Positions 36,278 to 45,523 of a stretch of 64,000 bases of DNA are shown in pieces. The stretch is from positions 2,666,001 to 2,730,000 of the forward strand of contig NZ_CP067396.1 of the NCBI RefSeq assembly GCF_023617245.1. The letters run 5' to 3'. The notes under the pieces were generated by a model. The model was given only the letters and a program-made list of their open reading frames with translations, was not told where the DNA came from and did no database searches. Origin of the DNA: Lysobacter enzymogenes. GTDB taxonomy: Bacteria > Pseudomonadota > Gammaproteobacteria > Xanthomonadales > Xanthomonadaceae. The stretch's first letter is position 1, and each line of letters opens with the position of its first letter. The position numbers and the translations under genes were made by a program.

Positions 36278-37024
36278 ATGAAGTATTCGCCCCATTGCGC
36301 ATTGATGGTCGCCGTGGCGCTGATGGTAGGCTGTAAGCCTGCTTCGGCCCCGTCGTCCGCCCAGACGTCGCCGGCCGCCGCGCCGGCGGCTCCGGCGGCC
36401 GCCGCGACGGCGCAAGCTGAGCAAGGAAAGCAGGAAATGAGTCCGCTGCAAGGTCTGCTGGATGTGTTGCTCGCCGAGGGCGGGGCTGCGTGGTCGGCGT
36501 TCGAGCGCGTTCCCGGCGTGCAGTGGCGCGATCCGGCGCCGCAGGACAATCCCGATTCCGATGCCCCCGACAACGCGCGCTACCGCGCCGGCACTTTGCT
36601 GCTCGGCGGGTACAGCGGCACGATCGAGGTGCCCGACGGCAAGGTCGGCGCCGAGGCGGGGACCCGCAAGGCCAACGAGGGCGAGGTCGGGGCGACGTTG
36701 AACGGCGACGCGCAGCGGGTGCATTCGCTGGTGCTGGTCAAGTTCGAAGCCAGCGAGGACTACCAGCAGGTGCTGCAGCGCCAGTTCGGCGCCGGCGCCA
36801 CGGTGAAGCCGATCGCCGGGCAATGCGCGCTCGACTTCGGCACCACGGCCGAGAACACCCAGGCCAATCAATTTTTCGAAGTGCGCTTGACAGACGCGAA
36901 AATCGTGTATGCTGAGGGCTATGTGGACGACGGTGGCAATCAAGGCCCCGGCACCACGACTTATCAGTTCACCCTCACCAAGCCGGCGCAGAAGATCGCG
37001 TCGATGCGTTGCAAGGAGTTCTGA
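36278..37024 (+). CDS. Immunity lipoprotein candidate (X-Tfi) of module 1
   Basis: A 248-residue lipoprotein: signal with lipobox ALMVGC (Cys19), an Ala/Pro/Ser linker to about residue 45, and a folded domain to the end. It lies 87 bases before an XVIPCD effector gene. In known X-T4SS modules the gene beside an effector encodes a periplasmic lipoprotein that inhibits the effector, so that role is inferred here. No specific inhibitor family is recognised. Two cysteines in the mature domain (near residues 187 and 245) could form a disulfide. Confidence 0.75.
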   Translation: MKYSPHCALMVAVALMVGCKPASAPSSAQTSPAAAPAAPAAAATAQAEQGKQEMSPLQGLLDVLLAEGGAAWSAFERVPGVQWRDPAPQDNPDSDAPDNARYRAGTLLLGGYSGTIEVPDGKVGAEAGTRKANEGEVGATLNGDAQRVHSLVLVKFEASEDYQQVLQRQFGAGATVKPIAGQCALDFGTTAENTQANQFFEVRLTDAKIVYAEGYVDDGGNQGPGTTTYQFTLTKPAQKIASMRCKEF

Positions 37025-37111
37025 AGCCTCTGACGGAGGCTTGCGGCACCCGGTCCCGGAAAGGACCACACACAACTTAACGATCCAGTCTATCCATATA
37101 GGAACAGCGTC

Positions 37112-38419
37112 ATGGCTGATAGACGTGAGAAGGCAGCGGCCACTGCCCACGAGTACCACCAGGGTACTATCGCGAACTTGGACGACGCGATGACCCGGCG
37201 ATTGGTTGCTTCTACGGTCATGACCGAGAGCAACGGCGGTGATCTGGCCATCACCAACAAGCAAGGTTACGTCGGTCGCTATCAAGCGGGAGCCGGTTGG
37301 CTCGCCGACGCAGGCTATGTCGATAAAGAGAAACTCGACGCCGCGATGAAACGCGACGGCTTCGATCCTGCCACCGTGCGCGGCGCGGAATGGAAGTGGG
37401 CGAGCGCCGGCGGCATGACCCGCTTCCTCGACGACAAGTCCAACTGGAACCAGGGCATGAGCCTGGACCAGTACAAGGGCTCGGCCGAGCTGCAGGACAA
37501 GGCCTTCAAGATCAACAGCGACAAGGCGTACCGCCAGGCCGTCAAGGACGGCGTGCTGGACGAGGATTCCAAGCCCGAACTGGTGGCCGGCTTCCTCAAG
37601 GCGCGCCACATCGCCGGCTACGGCGGCGCCAAGGCCGCGGTCACCGGCGGTCGCGCGATCCGCGACGCCAACGGCACCAGCAATTACGACTACCTGCACG
37701 ACATCACCCGCGATCGCGACGGTCTGAACGCCTACATGGCGCGCGATCCGAAGACGCTGTCGCGCGGCGACGATTCGCAGCCGGCGCATCCGGCGCGCGC
37801 CGCGGCGAACGCGCCGGCGATGGCCGACGGCCTGCTCAAGCACGGCGAGCGCGGCGCGGAAGTGCGCGCGATGCAGGACGCGCTCAACAAGCTCGGCTAT
37901 CGCGACGCGCAGGGCAATGCGCTGCGCGCCGACGGCGACTACGGCGATCGCACCGGCGAATCGCTGCGCACGTTCCAGCGCGCGCATGGGCTCAAGGAGG
38001 ACGGCGTCGCCGGCCCCAAGACCCTCGACGCGCTCAAGCAGGCGGCGCAATCGCCGCTGCTGTCCAATCCGGCCAATCCCGACAACGCCCTGTACAAGAG
38101 CGCGGTCGAGGGGCTGGAGAAGCTCGGCCCGAACGCGTTCAAGAACCGCGAGGATCTCGAACGCGCCGCCGGTACGCTGACCTATGAAGCCAAGATCGGC
38201 GGCTTCAAGCGCATCGATCACGTCGTCGCCACCGCCGACGGCTCCGGCCTGTTCGCGGTGCAGGGCGGCCTGAACGATCCGGGCCACCAGCGCGTCCACG
38301 TCGACAAGCAGCAAGCGGCGAACCAGCCGCTGGAGCAGTCGACCCACCAGGTCAAGCTGGATGCGCCGCAAACCGACGCGCCCAGCCAGGATCCCAAGGC
38401 CCGAACCCAGAGCGTCTGA
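37112..38419 (+). CDS. X-T4SS effector 1: transglycosylase-like + PG-binding + XVIPCD
   Basis: A 435-residue protein with no signal peptide, as expected for a substrate taken from the cytosol by VirD4. Residues 1 to about 215 resemble a lysozyme/transglycosylase-type muramidase; Glu39 in VMTESNGGD, followed by QGYVGRYQAGAGWLADAGY, is the likely catalytic region. Residues about 239-310 form a PG_binding_1 domain (RGAEVRAMQDALNKLGY). The XVIPCD secretion domain starts near 315 with LLSNPANPDNALYKSAVEGL and includes GSGLFAVQGGLNDPGHQRVH. Cutting the glycan strand of rivals is inferred. Confidence 0.88.
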   Translation: MADRREKAAATAHEYHQGTIANLDDAMTRRLVASTVMTESNGGDLAITNKQGYVGRYQAGAGWLADAGYVDKEKLDAAMKRDGFDPATVRGAEWKWASAGGMTRFLDDKSNWNQGMSLDQYKGSAELQDKAFKINSDKAYRQAVKDGVLDEDSKPELVAGFLKARHIAGYGGAKAAVTGGRAIRDANGTSNYDYLHDITRDRDGLNAYMARDPKTLSRGDDSQPAHPARAAANAPAMADGLLKHGERGAEVRAMQDALNKLGYRDAQGNALRADGDYGDRTGESLRTFQRAHGLKEDGVAGPKTLDALKQAAQSPLLSNPANPDNALYKSAVEGLEKLGPNAFKNREDLERAAGTLTYEAKIGGFKRIDHVVATADGSGLFAVQGGLNDPGHQRVHVDKQQAANQPLEQSTHQVKLDAPQTDAPSQDPKARTQSV

Positions 38420-38567
38420 GCCGCCGCCGCGGTGGCGCGCGAACGTCCGCGTTCGCCCGCCGCTGCGCGCAGCGCTGGCGGCGGGCGCCTGCGCGCGGAC
38501 GCTCGCGGCCATCGCGCCGCACGCCTGGACGACTACGTTCCCCACGATGAAACAGTCAGGAAATGCC

Positions 38568-39233
38568 ATGAAGACAGCGAATGTGTTGGGCCTTGCCATG
38601 ACCGTGGCGCTGGCCGCGTGCTCGGGCCAATCGGCGCCCGAAGCGGCCGCCAAGCCGGTCGCCGAGCCTGCCGCCACGTCCGCCGCCGCCGCGTCGGCGA
38701 GCGCGGACGCCGCGGCGGCGGCGGCGACGACCGCGCCGGCCGCCGCCGCGCCGGTCGGCGACGCGCGTTCGCTGTGCGCCGCGGGCGACGACGTGGTCAT
38801 TTCGTGCAAGGTCGCCGGCGGCGCGCAACTGCTGTCGCTGTGCGCGTCCAAGGGCGTCAGCGACCAGTCCGGCACCGTCTATTTCGCCCAGGGCGAAGCC
38901 GGCAAGCCCGACTACGTGTTCCCGGCCGACAAGTCCGCGCCGGCGGGACGCTTCAAGCGTACCCAGCTCGGCTTCGCCGGCAACACCGGCGGCTATGCGT
39001 ATTCGTTCGAGGACGGCGGCCGCAAGCGGATCTTCTATTCGGTGTCCGGCGAACGCGGCTTGGAAGAGCAGGGCGTGTTGACCGTCGCCGGCGACGCCGA
39101 CAAGGCCGAATCCGCGCTGGGCTGCGAGCCCGGCAGCGTCGTGCGCAATGAAGACGACGCGCTGTTCAAGTTCACCCGCAGCTGGGATCGCGACGAGCGC
39201 ATCGACCAGCACGGTTTGCCGGCCAAGCGCTGA
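38568..39233 (+). CDS. Immunity lipoprotein candidate (X-Tfi) of module 2
   Basis: A 221-residue lipoprotein with lipobox VALAAC (Cys18), an Ala-rich linker to about residue 65, and a C-terminal domain with cysteines near residues 70, 80, 92 and 186. The chosen ATG has AGGA 7 bases upstream. The stop lies 39 bases before the GH19-like effector gene, implying co-transcription and a cognate immunity role. The folded part (CAAGDDVVISCKVAGGAQLL) resembles a periplasmic inhibitor-like beta domain, but no named family was recognised. Confidence 0.75.
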   Translation: MKTANVLGLAMTVALAACSGQSAPEAAAKPVAEPAATSAAAASASADAAAAAATTAPAAAAPVGDARSLCAAGDDVVISCKVAGGAQLLSLCASKGVSDQSGTVYFAQGEAGKPDYVFPADKSAPAGRFKRTQLGFAGNTGGYAYSFEDGGRKRIFYSVSGERGLEEQGVLTVAGDADKAESALGCEPGSVVRNEDDALFKFTRSWDRDERIDQHGLPAKR

Positions 39234-39272
39234 CCGGCCCAAGACATTCACCAGATCAGGGAGGAATACATC

Positions 39273-40586
39273 ATGTCCGAGTTGAACAATCGCGATTACC
39301 TGCTGCTGCGCGCCTACGAGTCCGGCATCCGCGAGCCGCGCGAACTGGCCGCGTTCATGGGCCAGATGCAGGTCGAATCCGGCAATTTCCGCAGCATGCA
39401 CGAGAACCTCAACTACAGCGGCGAACGCTTGCTGGAAGTGTTCCCGGGCCGCAACGGCATGGACACCCGCGCCGAAGCCGACGCCGTCGCGCGCGGCGGC
39501 CAGCAGGGCATCGCCAATGCGATCTACGGCGGCAACTGGGGCCGCGAGAACCTGGGCAACACCGAGCAGGGCGACGGCTGGCGTTTCCACGGCCGCGGCT
39601 ACGTGCAGCTGACCGGGCGCGACAACTACGAGCGCGTGCAGCGCGAAACCGGCCTGGACGTGACCGCCAATCCCGACCTCGCGTCCAATCGCGAAAACGC
39701 CGCCAACATCGCCGTGCATTACTGGCAGGGCCGGGTGGTCGCGCGCGGGCACCAGGACGACGTGCGCGCGGCGACCCACGACATCAACGGCGGCTACAAC
39801 CACCTGCCGGAGCGCCGCGCGGCGGTGACCCAGTGGCAGGGCATGCTGACGCCGGAAGTGATGCAGGGCCTGGCGCGCGGCGAAGTGAACCTGCCCGCGC
39901 AGGGCCGCGCCAACCGCGACCCGATGGCCGACGGCGTGCTCAAGCTCAACGAGCGCGGCGATGCGGTCGAGCGCATGCAGGAGCAGCTCAAGCAGCTGGG
40001 CTATCGCGACGCGCGCGGCAACGAGCTCAATCCCGACGGCCACTTCGGCGGCCGCACCGACGAGGCGCTGCGCCAGTTCCAGCGCGACCAGGGCATCAAG
40101 GACGACGGCATCGCCGGTCCGACCACGCTGGGCAAGTTGCGCGAGGCGGTCGAGCGCCAGCAGGGCCAGCAGCCCGAGCAGACCCGCGGCGAGCAGACCC
40201 GCGCGCCGTCGATGGCCGATCCGGCCAACCGCGACAACCCGATGTACAACCAGGCCCTGGAAGGCCTGGCCAAGCTCGGCCCGAACGGCGGCTTCCGCAA
40301 TCCGGAAGAGATGCAGCGCGCCGCTGCGGCGCTGACCTACGACGCATCGGTGGCCGGCATGAACAAGATCGACCACGTCGTGCGCAACGGCGATGGCAGC
40401 GGCTTGTTCGCGGTGCAGGGCGGCCTCAACGACCCCAGCCACCAGCGCGTGCATGTCGGCGCGCAGGAGGCGGTGTCGCGGTCGGTCGAGCAGACCACGC
40501 AGCAGCTGGCGCAGGACAAGCCGCAGCAGCAAGCCGCGCCGGAGCAGGCGCGCGAGCAGGAGCAGGCCGCGCGCCGAGTGGCGTGA
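39273..40586 (+). CDS. X-T4SS effector 2: GH19-like lysozyme + PG-binding + XVIPCD
   Basis: A 437-residue effector without a signal peptide. Residues 1 to about 205 resemble GH19 chitinase/endolysin domains: Glu35 in MGQMQVESGNF and the hallmark GWRFHGRGYVQLTGRDNYER near residue 110. A GH19 domain would hydrolyse the sugar backbone of peptidoglycan. A PG_binding_1 domain spans about 223-295, and the XVIPCD starts near 313 (MADPANRDNPMYNQALEGLA) and ends in a Gln/Glu-rich tail. The preceding lipoprotein gene is the probable immunity partner. Confidence 0.9.
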   Translation: MSELNNRDYLLLRAYESGIREPRELAAFMGQMQVESGNFRSMHENLNYSGERLLEVFPGRNGMDTRAEADAVARGGQQGIANAIYGGNWGRENLGNTEQGDGWRFHGRGYVQLTGRDNYERVQRETGLDVTANPDLASNRENAANIAVHYWQGRVVARGHQDDVRAATHDINGGYNHLPERRAAVTQWQGMLTPEVMQGLARGEVNLPAQGRANRDPMADGVLKLNERGDAVERMQEQLKQLGYRDARGNELNPDGHFGGRTDEALRQFQRDQGIKDDGIAGPTTLGKLREAVERQQGQQPEQTRGEQTRAPSMADPANRDNPMYNQALEGLAKLGPNGGFRNPEEMQRAAAALTYDASVAGMNKIDHVVRNGDGSGLFAVQGGLNDPSHQRVHVGAQEAVSRSVEQTTQQLAQDKPQQQAAPEQAREQEQAARRVA

Positions 40587-40774
40587 AGCCGAGCGCGCGC
40601 GCCGTCGCGGCGCGCGCGCAAGCGTTGGGGATGGTGCGTCCGCCGGCTGGTCCGGCGGGCGCACCAACCCGCAGTCCCCTTGTTTCGTTTCTTTCGTGTT
40701 CGGCAGATGCGCCGGCGTCGGCCGGCGAATCCGCTCTTCTACCCATGACCTTCGACATCACCTGGAACCGGCCG

Positions 40775-41473
40775 ATGAATTCGCACCGCCACCGCCTCTC
40801 GATCCTTGCCGCCTTGTTGTCGCTGGCGCTGGTCGGCTGCGATCGGCAGGCGAGCGCGCCATCGTCCCCCGTGGCGCCCGCCGACGGCGCGGCCGGCTCC
40901 AGCCCGGCGTCCGCCCGCCCGGATTCTCCGTCGTCCGCTTCTTCCGTCCCCGCCCAGGCCGCTGCCATGAACAACGAAATCCCGCAGGGTTTTTCTTCCT
41001 ACGCGTCCGAGTCGATCGGCGACAACAAGCAGTGCGTGGCCGGCGCGGCCAGCGACGAGGACGGCATGAACCAGCGTCCGGTGGCCTACCTGGCCCAGGC
41101 CTCGGGCAAGCCGATCTGGACCCGCACGCTGGACCTGCCCGCCGACACCTACCAGAGCCGCGCCACCCATTGCCTGCGCCAGGGCGACGCGCTGTACGTG
41201 CTGCTGCAGTCCGACACCCAGCCCGAGCAGTCGCTTTCGCAGACGCTGCTGCGCGTGGTCAAGCTCAACCTCGCCGACGGCGCGGTGCAGGCCGGCGGCG
41301 ACGTGGCCGTGCCCGGCGCGCAGGGCGCGTATTCGGCGCTGGCGGAAGAGGGCGCCAAGCACCTGCGCTGGGACAACGGCAACGTCGTGGTGTCCGGCCA
41401 GTACTTCCAACTCGACGCGCCCGACCAGCGCCGCGATTTCTCCACCACGCTCAAGCCCGACCTGGGCCCCTGA
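40775..41473 (+). CDS. Immunity lipoprotein candidate (X-Tfi) of module 3
   Basis: A 232-residue lipoprotein with lipobox LALVGC (Cys22) followed by a Ser/Pro/Ala-rich linker to about residue 65. The ATG at 40775 gives the best signal peptide (NSHRHRLSILAALLSLALVG); an in-frame ATG at 40745 would add ten residues. The mature domain has two cysteines (about residues 89 and 132). It ends 78 bases before the GH73 effector gene. An inhibitory role is inferred from context. Confidence 0.75.
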   Translation: MNSHRHRLSILAALLSLALVGCDRQASAPSSPVAPADGAAGSSPASARPDSPSSASSVPAQAAAMNNEIPQGFSSYASESIGDNKQCVAGAASDEDGMNQRPVAYLAQASGKPIWTRTLDLPADTYQSRATHCLRQGDALYVLLQSDTQPEQSLSQTLLRVVKLNLADGAVQAGGDVAVPGAQGAYSALAEEGAKHLRWDNGNVVVSGQYFQLDAPDQRRDFSTTLKPDLGP

Positions 41474-41551
41474 GCGGATTCCCGCCGGCATTCCCCCTTC
41501 ATCGGCGCCGGCCTTCGCGGCGCGCCTGAAAACCAGACAAGGAGTTGGACC

Positions 41552-42724
41552 ATGGGCAATAAGGAAGAATTCATCGCCGACCTGTACCCGGCCGCGGTGC
41601 GCGTGTCCAAGCAGACCGGCATGTCGGCCGAACTGATCCTGGCGCAGGCCGCGCTGGAAACCGGCTGGGGCGAGAAGGTGCTGCCGGGCACCAACAACAT
41701 CTTCAACATCAAGGACAGCAAGGGCTGGGACGGTCCGAGCAAGACCTTCAACGTGTGGGAGATCGAGGGCGGCAAGAAGGTCTGGAAAGACCAGGATTTC
41801 CGCGTCTACGGCTCGATGGACGAAGCCCTGACCGACCGGGTGAAGTTCCTCAAGGAGAACAGCCGCTACACCAAGGCCGGCCTGTTCGAGGAAGGCACCC
41901 TGGGCAACCTGGAAAAGGAAGCCAAGGCGCTGCAGAAGGCCGGTTACGCCACCGATCCGCACTACGCCGAGCAGTTGGCCAAGGTGTTCAACGGCCCGAC
42001 CATGCGTCGCGGCATCGCCCTGGCCGAAAGCCGCGGCGCGCCGGAACTGCCCGAACACAAGCCCGGCGAGCACAAGCCCGCGACGCCGGCCAAGCCGGCC
42101 GATGCGATGGCCGACGGCCGTCTGCGCCAGGGCGAGGAAGGCCCGGCGGTCAAGGCGATGCAGGAGCGCTTGAACGAACTGGGCTTCCGCGACGCCAAGG
42201 GCCAGCCGCTCAAGCCCGACGGCGATTTCGGCGCCGCGACCAAGCACGCCCTGCAGCAGGCGCAGCGCGCCTATGGCCTGGACGACGACGGCATCGCCGG
42301 TCCCAAGACCCTGGACGCGCTGAAGAAGGCGCCGCCGGAGAAGGGCGCGCTGCTGTCGGATCCGGCCAACCGCGACAACGGCCTGTACAAGCAGGCGGTG
42401 GAAGGGCTGGAGAAGCTCGGCCCGGGCGCGTTCAAGGATCGCGCCGAGCTCGAGCGCGCCGCCGGCACGCTGACCTACGAGGCGCGCGTGAGCGGCCTGA
42501 CCAGCATCAACGCCGTCGTCGCCAACGCCAACGGCACCGGCCTGTTCGCGGTGCAGGGCGAATTGAACGATCCGTCCGCGCGCCGCGTCCACGCCGACAA
42601 GGAGCAGGCGGTGAACACGCCGCTGGAGCGTTCCAGCCAGCAGCTGAAGCAGGACGTGCCGGAGCAGCCGAAGCTCGCCCCGGAGCAGGCGCAGGAACGC
42701 GCTCCGAAGACGATGACCGCCTGA
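41552..42724 (+). CDS. X-T4SS effector 3: GH73 glucosaminidase + PG-binding + XVIPCD
   Basis: A 390-residue effector. Residues 1 to about 155 form a FlgJ-type GH73 N-acetylglucosaminidase: Glu36 in AQAALETGWGEKVLPG is the catalytic acid, and NNIFNIKDSKGWDG and DFRVYGSMDEAL follow as in the family. The PG_binding_1 domain is at about 189-262 and the XVIPCD starts near 267 (LLSDPANRDNGLYKQAVEGL). No signal peptide. The ATG has AAGGAG upstream. It would cleave the glycan between GlcNAc and MurNAc in the target's wall. Confidence 0.92.
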   Translation: MGNKEEFIADLYPAAVRVSKQTGMSAELILAQAALETGWGEKVLPGTNNIFNIKDSKGWDGPSKTFNVWEIEGGKKVWKDQDFRVYGSMDEALTDRVKFLKENSRYTKAGLFEEGTLGNLEKEAKALQKAGYATDPHYAEQLAKVFNGPTMRRGIALAESRGAPELPEHKPGEHKPATPAKPADAMADGRLRQGEEGPAVKAMQERLNELGFRDAKGQPLKPDGDFGAATKHALQQAQRAYGLDDDGIAGPKTLDALKKAPPEKGALLSDPANRDNGLYKQAVEGLEKLGPGAFKDRAELERAAGTLTYEARVSGLTSINAVVANANGTGLFAVQGELNDPSARRVHADKEQAVNTPLERSSQQLKQDVPEQPKLAPEQAQERAPKTMTA

Positions 42725-42927
42725 GTCGTGCCGGCCGATTCGCGCTGCCGTGCGCGGATGCGCATCGGCGCGGCGACTCGGTCGGGTAGCGAAGCCTGCG
42801 CCGAAGGAGTCGGCGCAGGCCGGGACAAGGACGAAGCCGCGGCGCCGGCAAGGCCGCGGCGCTGGATGCGCCGTCAGGGACGACGCGGAGATGGATCGCA
42901 AGCCAGGACGGCGCAGCGCGGAAGAGG

Positions 42928-43091
42928 CATCAAGGACGACGCGACACGGACGCGGCAGGGACGTGAGACATCAAGGACGACGCGACACGGACGCGGCAGG
43001 GACGCGAGACATCAGGGACGAAGCGGCAAGGACGCTGCAGGGACGCGAGGCATCAAGGACGACGCAACAGGGACGATGCACCAAGCACGAT
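42928..43091 (+). repeat. Tandem repeat, four units of 41 bases
   Basis: Units beginning CATCAAGGACGACGC or close variants start at 42928, 42969, 43010 and 43051, giving a constant 41-base period. The first two units are almost identical; the third and fourth carry substitutions, and the pattern decays after 43091. 41 is not a multiple of three, so the repeat is not coding. It sits in the 640-base gap (42725-43364) between effector module 3 and immunity gene 4; no gene is seen in that gap. Confidence 0.85.
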
Positions 43092-43364
43092 GCAAGGACG
43101 CCAGACGCAACACCGCCATGGACGGCGAGCAGGGCAGCAGCGGCAACGGACGGCGCGCAAGGGAGGGCAGGCCAGGGACGGCCGGGCGAGGGATCGCTGC
43201 CCAGGCAGTGAGCGCCGGACCCTGGCGCGTTGCGGACGCCGGGGCCGTGCACGGCCCGGCGATCGGGCGGCAGGCGGCCGATGCGGACGACGTGCCGCGG
43301 TGCGCAGAACGTCGATGGCTCCGGCTGCGACAGTGATCGAAGTGTTCCAACGAGGAAGCAAGGC

Positions 43365-43862
43365 ATGACATTCACGACGACGCGGTGGTCCCGGATTCTG
43401 GCGCTGGCCGCGCTGCTGGCCTTGGCCGGCTGCGACATGGCCTCCAACAGTCCGCCGGCGGCGGCCGCGCAGGAAAAACCGTCGGTGGCGGCGCCCGCGC
43501 CGGCAGCGGCGGCGACGGCGTGCCCGTCGCAGGACTTCGAAGCGTTCCTGGCCGCGTTCGCCGACAGCGCGCAGGTGCAGCGCGCTTTCACCCAGCGCCC
43601 GCTGCGCAGCGAGAGCGTCGACGCCAACGCCGATCCCGAGCCCAAGCCGGTGGTGGCGATGCTCGACGGCGATGCGCTGAGCTTCCCGCTGATGCCGAGC
43701 CGCGAGAAACAGCAGGCCGACGGACTGGTGCTGAGCCAGACCGAACTCAACGGCGACAAGCAGGTGATGCTGGCCAAGCCCGATACCGATTACCAACTCT
43801 CGTTCTTCTTCCGCAAGGGCGAGTGCTGGACCTTGTACCGCATGCGCGACGACTCGCTGTGA
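43365..43862 (+). CDS. Immunity lipoprotein candidate (X-Tfi) of module 4
   Basis: A 165-residue lipoprotein: lipobox LALAGC (Cys23), Ala/Pro linker to about residue 52, then a compact domain starting ACPSQDFEAFLAAFADSAQV and ending GECWTLYRMRDD. This domain layout (CPS/KxEDxFxxFLxxF ... GCW/ECW) resembles the lipoprotein of the distant module at 59747-60301, so the two probably share a fold and both face M23-type effectors. It ends 95 bases before effector 4. Confidence 0.78.
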   Translation: MTFTTTRWSRILALAALLALAGCDMASNSPPAAAAQEKPSVAAPAPAAAATACPSQDFEAFLAAFADSAQVQRAFTQRPLRSESVDANADPEPKPVVAMLDGDALSFPLMPSREKQQADGLVLSQTELNGDKQVMLAKPDTDYQLSFFFRKGECWTLYRMRDDSL

Positions 43863-43957
43863 CCGGGCCGCGCTGACGAACCCCGCTTCGATCAGCGCCG
43901 CTTCGATCCGCAAGTCCGGCGCGACCGGTCACCCACTCCAGGATTCCAGGAGCCGAC

Positions 43958-45103
43958 ATGTCCTACCAAGACGTCATGAACACCATCCTGCCGCCGCAGC
44001 AGGGACGTTCGCCGCACATCACCGGCCACTACGGCGAGCACCGCGGCAACGGGCCGCACGGCGGCTCGGACTTCAACTACGTCGGCGGCCAGGCCGGGGT
44101 CAACCTGACCCATCCGACCATCCACTCGCCGGTGGCGGGCACGGTCGAGTTCGTCGGCGGCCGCTACGGCACCGTCACCATCGTCGATGGCGAGGGCAAC
44201 CGCCACCAGTTGCTGCACACCCAGAGCCAGTCGGTGGTGGTCGGCCAGCGGGTCGAGCCGGGCACCGCGATCGGCACCATGGGCGGGCGCGGGCCGAACG
44301 GCGAGGCGCAGTACGCGCAGCACGTCCACTACCAAATGAAGGACGCGCAGGGCAACAACCTCAATCCGGAAGACTTCTGGAACCGCCGCCAGCACGTCGG
44401 CGGGCAGAACACCGGCGGGCACAGCGCCGGCGGGCACGGCGCCGCGCAGCCGGCCGCGGCCGGCGCCGACGGCGTGCTGCGCCAGGGCGAACGCGGCGCC
44501 GAAGTGCGCGCGATGCAGGAAACCCTCAACCGTCTGGGCTATCGCGACGACCAGGGCCGGCCGCTCGCGGCGGACGGCGATTTCGGCGAACGCAGCCGCC
44601 AGGCGGTGGCGCGGTTCCAGCGCGAGAACGGCCTGCGCGAGGACGGCGTCGCCGGCCCGCGCACCCTGGACGCGTTGCGCGAGGCCGGCCCGCGCCGCGA
44701 CGAGACGTCGCTGATCTCCAATCCGAACCATCCCGACAACCGCATGTACCGGCAGGCGCTGGAAGGCCTGGAGCGGCTCGGCCCGGACGCCGGCTTCCGC
44801 ACCCCGCAGGACCGCGAGCGCGCCGCCGCGACGCTGACCTACGAAGCGCGCATGAGCGGCTTCAAGGAGATCAACCACGTCGTGCAGAACGTCAACGGCA
44901 ACGGCGTGTTCGCGGTGCAAGGCGGCTTGAACGATCCGGCCCACCACCGCGTGTACGCCGACAAGCAGCAGGCCATGAACCAGAGCGTGGAGCAGACCAG
45001 CCAGCGCCTGGCCCAGGACGCGCCGGCGCCGAAGCTCGACCAGCAGGCGCAGGAGAAACAGCAGACCCAGCAGCACCAGCCGCCGCGCATGACGCTGGGC
45101 TGA
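43958..45103 (+). CDS. X-T4SS effector 4: M23 peptidase + PG-binding + XVIPCD
   Basis: A 381-residue effector without a signal peptide. Residues 1 to about 145 form an M23/LytM metallopeptidase: the zinc ligands are His34 and Asp38 in GPHGGSDFNYVGG and His124 in QHVHYQ, with His122 as general base. This predicts cleavage of peptide cross-links. PG_binding_1 covers about 173-245 and the XVIPCD starts near 251 (LISNPNHPDNRMYRQALEGL). The C-terminus is Gln-rich. Confidence 0.92.
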   Translation: MSYQDVMNTILPPQQGRSPHITGHYGEHRGNGPHGGSDFNYVGGQAGVNLTHPTIHSPVAGTVEFVGGRYGTVTIVDGEGNRHQLLHTQSQSVVVGQRVEPGTAIGTMGGRGPNGEAQYAQHVHYQMKDAQGNNLNPEDFWNRRQHVGGQNTGGHSAGGHGAAQPAAAGADGVLRQGERGAEVRAMQETLNRLGYRDDQGRPLAADGDFGERSRQAVARFQRENGLREDGVAGPRTLDALREAGPRRDETSLISNPNHPDNRMYRQALEGLERLGPDAGFRTPQDRERAAATLTYEARMSGFKEINHVVQNVNGNGVFAVQGGLNDPAHHRVYADKQQAMNQSVEQTSQRLAQDAPAPKLDQQAQEKQQTQQHQPPRMTLG

Positions 45104-45334
45104 TGCGGTTGGGCCGTGGCGGTGGATGCGCCGCGGCCGCGACAGCAAGCAGGCATCGCCCGGCACGGACGCCGCGGCGGCGCAGCAGTTCGACCGGTAC
45201 CGGCACCGCGTCTTCGGTGGAGGTGGACCGCCGGTATCGGTCGAGAGGATCCCGCAGGCCAGGGACGGCATCGAAGTCTCTGCGGGGTTCGCGACAAGGA
45301 CGTCCCGGCTTCGTCCGCGAGGGCGGGGCAGGCA

Positions 45335-45370
45335 CGGCAGGCTCGATCGCTAGGGAGATCGAGCCTGCCG
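45335..45370. other. Perfect 14-bp hairpin in a gene-poor gap
   Basis: Arms at 45335-45348 and 45357-45370 are perfectly complementary around an eight-base loop, with no T-run behind. It lies in the 420-base gap (45104-45523) between effector 4 and the XVIPCD-only gene. It may act as a bidirectional transcription barrier or RNA processing site. No convincing gene is seen in the gap. Confidence 0.6.
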
Positions 45371-45523
45371 CTGCCGCTTGCCCGGACTCGCGGGTCGCAA
45401 GCGCATGGCCGGACGCCCCGGTTCGACCATGACCACGGCAAAGGGGTAGGCTGCAGGCGGGCCTTCGATGGGCCCGCGGCGGCCGTGAATCGCGACCGGA
45501 GCCGCTCCGGCAGGGAGACGACG

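Noticed and set aside
36107..38875. 922-codon open frame opposite immunity gene 1 and effector 1
   Set aside because: Runs against two well-supported genes and has the low-complexity composition of a shadow frame.
38556..40667. 703-codon open frame opposite module 2
   Set aside because: Antisense shadow of a lipoprotein and a GH19-like effector.
45126..45353. Short open frame between effector 4 and the XVIPCD-only gene
   Set aside because: No ribosome-binding site and irregular composition; the region contains a hairpin instead.
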